Shown: one piece after another, positions 5,095 to 9,555 of the stretch
How positions within the stretch are numbered: the stretch's first letter is position 1
How the letters are laid out: every line of letters begins with the position of its first letter
Assembly: GCA_030616165.1 (NCBI GenBank)
Contig: JAUWXV010000143.1
Span: 1-9,555, forward strand
Source of the DNA: a bacterium
Lineage (GTDB): Bacteria > SM23-31 > JAUVVT01
Length of the DNA stretch: 9,555 nt
Direction: 5' to 3'
Position numbers and translations under genes: made by a program
The notes under the pieces: generated by a model
What the model was told of the DNA's origin: nothing
What the model saw: the letters and a program-made list of their open reading frames with translations, nothing else
The model's database searches: none

Positions 5095-6677
5095 TATATT
5101 TCCTTCCTTTTCAAATGAAATATTATTTCCGAATACGCGCCTTTGTCTTTCTCGGTTCTGTTTAACACAGGTCTTTTAAATTGGTTAACAATTTTCATTC
5201 CAGAATATTCCGCTATTTGGTGATACAAATTGAATTTATCGTTTGCAACTAAAAACACATCATAATCTTGACACATAAACTTCTTACAATTAATCAATAC
5301 TTCAGAAATTCCTTTAACATATGAATCTCTAGCATCTTTTCCTCTTCCTTTAAAAAGAGGGCCTATTTCTAAATTATCTTTTCTTTTAAATCCGAATAAA
5401 TCGTAGGCATAAGCATGTTGTTCATGATAGTTGATTAATCCAACATATGGGGGACTTGAAAAAATCCCTTTGATTTTTTTGTCCTTTAAAATTTTATAAA
5501 AATTGGGGTTCTTTTTTTTGATTTGACTGAATATATCGGTACTCCTAGAATCTCCTGAAAGACATATCTGGTGTGTACTTGTTTTTATTTTATCAAATTC
5601 CTTCAGTCTGGCAATTGTGTCTTCGCAATAATGTTCCCACCATTTCAATATTGAGAATAAAGGTTTACATATTTTGCCATGTTTAGCACAATAATAGGTT
5701 GTAAATACCGGTTCTTTTAATGTGGCTAAGTCAGCATGGGTTGTAGCACGGCAAGACCGCATAGTTCTGCTTAAAATAAGCGCGGTCATTTTCTTAGTAC
5801 TTATATTTCTTATTCTCTTTATATAACTAAACACAAAATCTATTTCATCTCTAACATTCTTTATATACCATTTATCTAAAAAAGCGACATTCTTTTTTTG
5901 TTTAATTTCAACGTTATATTCTTTCAGTAATCTATTAAATATTTGTAAAAACTCTTTTTCTTTTTTCTCTCCATATTTATACTGGTCAATCTCATTGTTT
6001 TTTACTTTGTACTTAAACTCAGGTGAAGGAAAATACTTATTATTAAATTTTGATAGGTTATCAAGCAATGTATTTTCAAAATCAACTACTTTTGACTTAG
6101 AAATAAATTGTTTCAAATTTTCTGTTATTTTATCTGTTTCTTTATGAAGGTCAGCAAAATTATAGTTGTCTATCTTAGTATTACCGATAAAAGAGTTAAA
6201 AGCAGATATATCTATTCCTATCGCATGAATCCCTAATTCGTTGGTTTGAATTAAGGTTGTCCCGCTTCCACAAAATGGGTCAAGAATTGTATCACCTTTC
6301 TTAAAGAAGATATTTTTCTTAAAACTATCAGTATGGCTATCAATGAAATATTCTACGAGCTGAGGAATAAATTTCCCTTTATATGGATGGAGTCTATGCA
6401 CATGTTTTGTTGTTTCGGCTTCTTTTACATTTTCAAACGAAAGCGCCCAATTTAAGTCTTTGCCCAATTTATCTTTCCAGTCTAATTCCCTTTTTCCTAA
6501 ATATGATTTATAATATTTAACTAAATCACTCTTATCAACTACTAAACTGCTATTATTACCAATTTTTCTTATTCTACCATACTGAATGAGATATGTGATG
6601 TTTGATACAGTGACATTCCTATTTAAATATTCTGTGGCCCACTCGCTTGCTTGTTTAAGGGTTAGTAAATTTGGCAT
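5094..6677 (-). CDS. Type II DNA methyltransferase with N-terminal HTH, partner of TdeIII-like enzyme
   Basis: A 527-residue amino-methyltransferase (N4-cytosine or N6-adenine class). The N-terminus (about 1-60, LTLKQASEWATEYLNRNVTV, then ITYLIQYGRIRKIG) looks like an excisionase/MerR-type HTH that could bind DNA or self-regulate. Then come HPYKGKFIPQLVEYFI (97-112), SAM-binding motif I DPFCGSGTT (133-141) with GIDIS in the next strand, a long spacer that is probably target recognition, and catalytic motif IV SPPY (408-411). Motif I precedes motif IV, separated by a large insert, an order found in the alpha class rather than the beta class. With a GGNCC-cutting partner it would most likely methylate a cytosine at N4, an inference. 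The ATG at 6677 has AGGAG nine bases upstream. It protects host DNA and is transcribed ahead of the endonuclease. Confidence 0.8.
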   Translation of the reverse strand: MPNLLTLKQASEWATEYLNRNVTVSNITYLIQYGRIRKIGNNSSLVVDKSDLVKYYKSYLGKRELDWKDKLGKDLNWALSFENVKEAETTKHVHRLHPYKGKFIPQLVEYFIDSHTDSFKKNIFFKKGDTILDPFCGSGTTLIQTNELGIHAIGIDISAFNSFIGNTKIDNYNFADLHKETDKITENLKQFISKSKVVDFENTLLDNLSKFNNKYFPSPEFKYKVKNNEIDQYKYGEKKEKEFLQIFNRLLKEYNVEIKQKKNVAFLDKWYIKNVRDEIDFVFSYIKRIRNISTKKMTALILSRTMRSCRATTHADLATLKEPVFTTYYCAKHGKICKPLFSILKWWEHYCEDTIARLKEFDKIKTSTHQICLSGDSRSTDIFSQIKKKNPNFYKILKDKKIKGIFSSPPYVGLINYHEQHAYAYDLFGFKRKDNLEIGPLFKGRGKDARDSYVKGISEVLINCKKFMCQDYDVFLVANDKFNLYHQIAEYSGMKIVNQFKRPVLNRTEKDKGAYSEIIFHLKRKEI

Positions 6678-6785
6678 TCTTGTGAACTCCTAATAAACAT
6701 ATTTTATATATTTTTGCTGTAAAAATCTATTGTAAACTATATTATTTTGCTTCCACTAGTGCTTTTACATATAATCATTTGTGTA
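6678..6785. other. AT-rich leader of the methyltransferase gene
   Basis: This 108-base stretch holds no gene. On the minus strand TTTACA (6736-6731) precedes a run rich in TATA-like hexamers (TATATAAAAT) but no pair with 16-18 base spacing is convincing. CACTAGTG at 6754-6761 is a perfect 8-base palindrome of unknown meaning. The promoter of the restriction genes is expected here. Confidence 0.3.
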
Positions 6786-6989
6786 TTAATGATGATGTCT
6801 TTTACTTTGTATTTCGATAGCTTCAGCATGACACTGGACACAATGGAATGAATGCTCTCTAGTGCTCCAGCTTGTTTCTTCCGGACCGAGTTCATTCCCA
6901 CTGGCATCTGCAAGCATATCTACATGCTAGGTACGATAAAATTTTGCCTTATTATTAACCTTACAGCCATTCGGACATTTTAAACACAT
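6786..6989 (-). pseudogene. Small zinc-ribbon protein gene with in-frame TAG
   Basis: The frame from ATG 6989 reads MCLKCPNGCKVNNKAKFYRT, then a TAG at codon 21 (6929-6927), then continues open to TAA at 6788-6786, 67 codons in all. Both sides look like one protein: C2, C5 and C9 before the stop, and C50, C53 and H54 (SFHCVQCHAEAIEIQ) after it, giving two metal-ligand knuckles typical of a zinc ribbon. The segment between (ASGNELGPEETSW) is protein-like. One base change, such as CAG to TAG, would explain the stop; readthrough or a sequencing error are alternatives. No clear Shine-Dalgarno is seen, but the ATG lies 18 bases after the radical-SAM-type gene, so it may be the last gene of the lexA operon. 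Function is unknown. Confidence 0.5.
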
Positions 6990-7007
6990 AGTATTTTAAA
7001 TCTAAAA

Positions 7008-7784
7008 TCAATAATATTGTGTTCCGTGTTTTATATGGTAATCAATATTTCTCTCTTTACAGTATTTTATAACTGATAAAGAAAGACTATTATAATATTC
7101 TCTGTTATTTTTGAATTCGGAAATTTCAGAGTTATAGTTTAAACGACCAAATATAATCTTGTCCACAAAAGAAACAGTTTCTAGTATTTTTATTAAATCT
7201 TGCTTTATCAAATTAGGTGTAGGATATGGCTCAATACTTACCCAAGTCTTAAATCCTTTTTCATGTAAATATCTAAGCGAATTAATTCTCACTTTAAAAG
7301 GAGCAGAATTAGGCTCATATTTTTTTCTAAAGTTCTCATTTAGCGAAACTAATGTAATTCCGTATTCGTTATTTATACTACAACCATTTCTTTTTGCAAG
7401 ACCTATTGGATAAATCCCCTTTGTTAAAACAGTACATTTGATTCCATTAATATTTAGTTTATCTATTATTTTAAGGCTCAATTCAGATACTTCTTTCTGA
7501 TTAAACATAAAAGGATCGGTTGAAAAGCATAAATGAACAAATTTAATTCTATTTTTATATTTAGGTATCTCTCTATCTAACAACTCTAAAGCATTTGAAA
7601 CAATTTTAGGACGACGCCATTCTTCATAGGTCTTTATGACACCACATCTTTTTTTCATCATGTATGCATAACAGGGATATTTACAGCCATGCGAACATCC
7701 TTCGACATGGTTTAAACAAAAATCAGCGTATTCTACGCCACTTTTATATAAAAGTGTTCTTCTCTTTATAGAATTTAGTTTCAT
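7008..7784 (-). CDS. SplB-like radical-SAM-type protein with CX3CX3C, partner of TcmP
   Basis: A 258-residue protein resembling the spore-photoproduct-lyase/DNA-repair-photolyase branch of radical SAM enzymes. The cluster motif is GCSHGCKYPCYAY, with C30, C34 and C38: SplB-like proteins have GCxHGCxYCYA (CX3CX2C), so this one has an extra Pro before the third Cys. Later barrel features are FVHLCFSTDPF (about 83-93), a strand CTVLTKG (about 117-123), GITLVSLNENF, and WVSIEPYPTP (about 182-191). A conserved SAM-binding or iron-sulphur role is inferred; whether CX3CX3C holds a 4Fe-4S cluster is not certain. Such Cys-rich proteins commonly sit beside TcmP, the three-Cys-motif partner. The ATG overlaps the tcmP stop by four bases (ATGA), so the two are translated together; they share the LexA-controlled transcript. 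Substrate unknown. Confidence 0.6.
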   Translation of the reverse strand: MKLNSIKRRTLLYKSGVEYADFCLNHVEGCSHGCKYPCYAYMMKKRCGVIKTYEEWRRPKIVSNALELLDREIPKYKNRIKFVHLCFSTDPFMFNQKEVSELSLKIIDKLNINGIKCTVLTKGIYPIGLAKRNGCSINNEYGITLVSLNENFRKKYEPNSAPFKVRINSLRYLHEKGFKTWVSIEPYPTPNLIKQDLIKILETVSFVDKIIFGRLNYNSEISEFKNNREYYNSLSLSVIKYCKERNIDYHIKHGTQYY

Positions 7785-8671
7785 TTTACACTGAAGCCCA
7801 CTTCAAATGGACAGTCTTCAAATAGCGTTCCTTTGAATAGTTTTTTCGTAAAAATATCCTTCATTATTCTTTCCCCAGAAGCATAGTTAGTAGCAAATAA
7901 TAGATTATAAATAGTTCCAGATCTATCTGGATAAGGAACATTAAAGTTTAGAATGAATTTATAGTTTTTACTAAAAACCTGCTGTATAAAATGCTCCAGT
8001 AATTCTTTATCATTTTTATCAGCCCAACTGGTATCGCCAAATAACTTGTTCATATGTGACACCATTTTGATTGCCATAGTTCTAATTTTTTCATCTCTAT
8101 GTCCGATATTTTTATATTGCCTACTTACTCTTTGGATTCCCATCTTCATATAATTCAAGAATATTTCTGTTGACCCTTTTCTATTTATTATCATATCAAT
8201 AGTTTCTTTTGAAATTCCTCTTATACCATATGGGTCAATGAAGAAAAATGCAGGTGCATTAGAAATCATTTTAAGTACATTAGGAATTGCCTTTTCAAAT
8301 TCATTCTCAATTAACTTCACTTCTATTTCATTTCCAGGAATTAATTCTTTTATGAAATTTTCTAAATCAGCCATATTTTCTTTATTCGAATCTATTGCGA
8401 TGATATCTAAATTAAAATTTTTCCCTTTCTTTTGTTTCATTTTTTTAATTTCAATTGCTGTTTCTAAACCTATTATTGGAGAACCAGATATAGAATCTTG
8501 TTTTGTTCCATTATGGTACTTCCCACGACCTGCGAAACAATCAATAAAATATGCCCTTGGGAAATACGAACCAATAATAATTGCCCATGCTTTTAGATAT
8601 TTTCTAAAAATATCCAATTTAATTTGAGTTTGTTGTTTATCTTTTATATCCCAGATATCATCTTTTACCAT
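7781..8671 (-). CDS. tcmP: Three-Cys-motif partner protein TcmP
   Basis: A 296-residue protein of the TcmP family, named for its neighbouring three-Cys-motif protein. It has a Rossmann-like methyltransferase fold: FIDCFAGRGKY at 42-52 fits the SAM-binding glycine loop, IAID at 91-94 fits the acidic end of strand two, and FFIDPYG at 143-149 sits where methyltransferases carry motif IV. The N-terminal KLDIFRKYLKAWA (18-30) is also typical. The length fits the family. The activity is not established; SAM-dependent modification of nucleic acid is a reasonable reading. The ATG at 8671 lies 19 bases after the lexA stop with AGGGG just upstream, and its stop overlaps the next ATG by four bases. It is thus the middle gene of an SOS-controlled operon. 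Confidence 0.7.
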   Translation of the reverse strand: MVKDDIWDIKDKQQTQIKLDIFRKYLKAWAIIIGSYFPRAYFIDCFAGRGKYHNGTKQDSISGSPIIGLETAIEIKKMKQKKGKNFNLDIIAIDSNKENMADLENFIKELIPGNEIEVKLIENEFEKAIPNVLKMISNAPAFFFIDPYGIRGISKETIDMIINRKGSTEIFLNYMKMGIQRVSRQYKNIGHRDEKIRTMAIKMVSHMNKLFGDTSWADKNDKELLEHFIQQVFSKNYKFILNFNVPYPDRSGTIYNLLFATNYASGERIMKDIFTKKLFKGTLFEDCPFEVGFSVK

Positions 8672-8690
8672 TATTTCCCCTAAGCCTTAT

Positions 8691-9329
8691 TTACATCCTT
8701 CTTATAACGCCTCTTACCTTGCCTGCAATTATTACTTCTTTTTCTTTTGGGTCAACAACAATGGGTTTCAAGACATCGTGTTCCGGCTGTAATATTATCT
8801 TATTCTTTTCCTTGAAATATCTTTTGACAGTTGCTTCATTGTCAATTACTGCAACAACGATGTCACCTTCATCAATATAAGCATCATGTTGAATTATAAC
8901 ATAATCTCCATGTAAAATTCCAGCGTTTTTCATGCTGTCCCCTTCAACTTTTAAAGCAAAATAATTCTCCGGGTGTCTTACTAAATATTTGTCAACAGAA
9001 ATAGTCCCATCAAAATTTTGCTCTGCAAGGATAGGCATTCCCGCGGCAACCCTTCCCACAATAGGAATTTCAACACTGTTATTGTTCCCGTTATTCTTCT
9101 TACCACTGGTATCAATTATAACTTCAAGCCCTCTTGACTTATGAGGATGGCGGGAAATATAACCTTTCCTTTCAAGTGCGTTTAAATGGTCACTGGCTGC
9201 AGTAGGGGATCTGAAAGAAAATTTCTTTTGTATCTCAGGTATTGTGGGCGGAAAGTTAGATTCCTCGCGAGACTTAGTTATGAAATCCAAGAATTCCCTT
9301 TGACTTCGGGTCAGAATATTATTCGTCAT
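8691..9329 (-). CDS. lexA: SOS repressor LexA
   Basis: A 212-residue LexA, close to the 202 residues of the E. coli protein. The winged-helix DNA-binding domain has PPTIPEIQKKF then the recognition helix FRSPTAASDHLNALERKG (38-55), almost that of E. coli (RSPNAAEEHLKAL), which fits the CTGT-N8-ACAG operator upstream. The C-terminal self-cleaving domain has the cleavage bond A96-G97 (VGRVAAGMPI), catalytic S132 (EGDSMKNAG) and K169 (EATVKRYF). It represses DNA-damage genes until RecA filament triggers its autocleavage. The start is ATG 9329, with AGAGGG eight or nine bases upstream; a longer reading frame from TTG 9380 begins inside the -35 element and would translate the operator, so it is not used. 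tcmP and a radical-SAM-type gene follow in the same operon. Confidence 0.95.
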   Translation of the reverse strand: MTNNILTRSQREFLDFITKSREESNFPPTIPEIQKKFSFRSPTAASDHLNALERKGYISRHPHKSRGLEVIIDTSGKKNNGNNNSVEIPIVGRVAAGMPILAEQNFDGTISVDKYLVRHPENYFALKVEGDSMKNAGILHGDYVIIQHDAYIDEGDIVVAVIDNEATVKRYFKEKNKIILQPEHDVLKPIVVDPKEKEVIIAGKVRGVIRRM

Positions 9330-9351
9330 TGAGTATTCCCTCTTACTATAC

Positions 9352-9380
9352 AGTATACTGTAAATCTTTACAGTTGTCAA
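9352..9380 (-). promoter_or_regulatory. lexA operon promoter, sigma70 type
   Basis: On the minus strand TTGACA (9380-9375), a 17-base spacer and TATACT (9357-9352) form a near-perfect promoter. The ATG at 9329 lies about 23 bases after the -10, leaving a short leader with the ribosome-binding site. Confidence 0.85.
9358..9373. promoter_or_regulatory. LexA operator (SOS box) inside the promoter spacer
   Basis: CTGTAAAGATTTACAG matches the E. coli-type consensus CTGT-N8-ACAG, and the dyad extends to ACTGTAAA-N2-TTTACAGT (9357-9374), perfect over 8-base arms. It fills the space between -35 and -10, so bound LexA would exclude RNA polymerase, giving autorepression. A second, shorter palindrome (ACAGTATACTGT, 9350-9361) overlaps the -10. 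Confidence 0.9.
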
Positions 9381-9460
9381 GAGGTTAGAAAAAATTCTTT
9401 ATTTTAGTAAACTTATAGGGCTAAAATTTTAGGTTGGCGTGAAATTGGTTTGTTACGAGA

Positions 9461-9555
9461 GAGTCTTGGGGTCCGGCTCGCTCGCTTCCGCCCTCCGGGC
9501 TCATCCTCCCATTGGTCGGCGCTCGCGAGCGTTCGAGTTGCCAATGAGGCTTGGG
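9461..9555. repeat. GC-rich, hairpin-rich non-coding block, right side
   Basis: This block is sharply richer in G and C than its surroundings. It contains the 12-base palindrome CGCTCGCGAGCG (9520-9531) nested within CATTGG (9510-9515) and CCAATG (9541-9546), so it can form a long hairpin. No gene is seen. The 80 bases between the lexA promoter and this block (9381-9460) hold nothing recognised. TCGCGAGC also occurs in the left block near 433. Confidence 0.4.

Noticed and set aside
6754-6761. Palindrome CACTAGTG as a controller-protein box
   Set aside because: An 8-base palindrome without repeats beside it is weak, and there is no separate C-protein gene.
7159-7413. Plus-strand reading frame opposite the radical-SAM-type gene
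   Set aside because: It is fully antisense to a well-supported gene with conserved motifs and has no features of its own.
8238-8627. Plus-strand reading frame opposite tcmP
   Set aside because: It is antisense to the SAM-binding region of tcmP; its hydrophobic look comes from the complementary Lys/Glu-rich codons.
9330-9380. N-terminal extension of LexA from TTG 9380
   Set aside because: That TTG is the start of the -35 hexamer and the extension would translate the SOS box and -10; the ATG at 9329 has a good ribosome-binding site and matches LexA N-termini.
1-9555. CRISPR array, insertion sequence or integrase
   Set aside because: I saw no regularly spaced repeats, transposase motifs or terminal inverted repeats anywhere in the window.

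Overview
The window is AT-rich, tightly packed bacterial DNA. It carries two operons and a restriction-modification cluster, all on the minus strand, plus a partial lipoprotein gene (minus) and one regulator gene (plus) at the left edge. A lipoprotein-type signal peptide and a LexA with an E. coli-type recognition helix and CTGT-N8-ACAG operator point to a Gram-negative bacterium. The small overlapping genes, occasional TTG starts and GC-rich non-coding blocks in an AT-rich background would suit an uncultured lineage such as Omnitrophota, but that placement is a guess. The gene content is that of an accessory or defence island.

Layout. 1-265 (minus): 5' end of a lipoprotein gene cut by the window edge. 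302-450: a rho-independent terminator beside a tRNA-3'-end-like scrap and a GC-rich block. 572-1043 (plus): a regulator with two XRE-type helix-turn-helix domains, apparently frameshifted in a G5 run. 1088-3958 (minus): four genes joined by short overlaps: a YwgA/Panacea-like protein, a three-helix membrane protein, a PD-(D/E)XK nuclease, and a TIM-barrel-like protein with a CxCxxC motif resembling tRNA-guanine transglycosylases. 4076-6677 (minus): a type II restriction-modification system of the TdeIII family (methyltransferase with N-terminal HTH, then endonuclease), followed by a small third nuclease-like gene that looks frameshifted. 6786-6989 (minus): an overlooked zinc-ribbon reading frame with an in-frame amber codon. 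7008-9329 (minus): lexA, tcmP and a SplB-like radical-SAM-type gene, read from a consensus promoter with a LexA box between -35 and -10. 9461-9555: a second GC-rich, hairpin-rich block.

How the parts may work together. The lexA operon should be induced by DNA damage because lexA represses its own promoter; the two downstream genes share that transcript and may be a nucleic-acid modification or repair pair. The TdeIII-type system would cut unmethylated incoming DNA, probably at GGNCC. The four-gene operon has a sensor-like protein, a membrane protein, a nuclease and a base-exchange-like enzyme in one translationally coupled unit. That composition resembles an anti-phage system, and I do not recognise it as a named one; it is the best candidate here for something undescribed. 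Three starts were corrected from the longest possible reading frame using ribosome-binding sites: LexA at 9329, the membrane protein at 3366 and the TGT-like protein at 2413.
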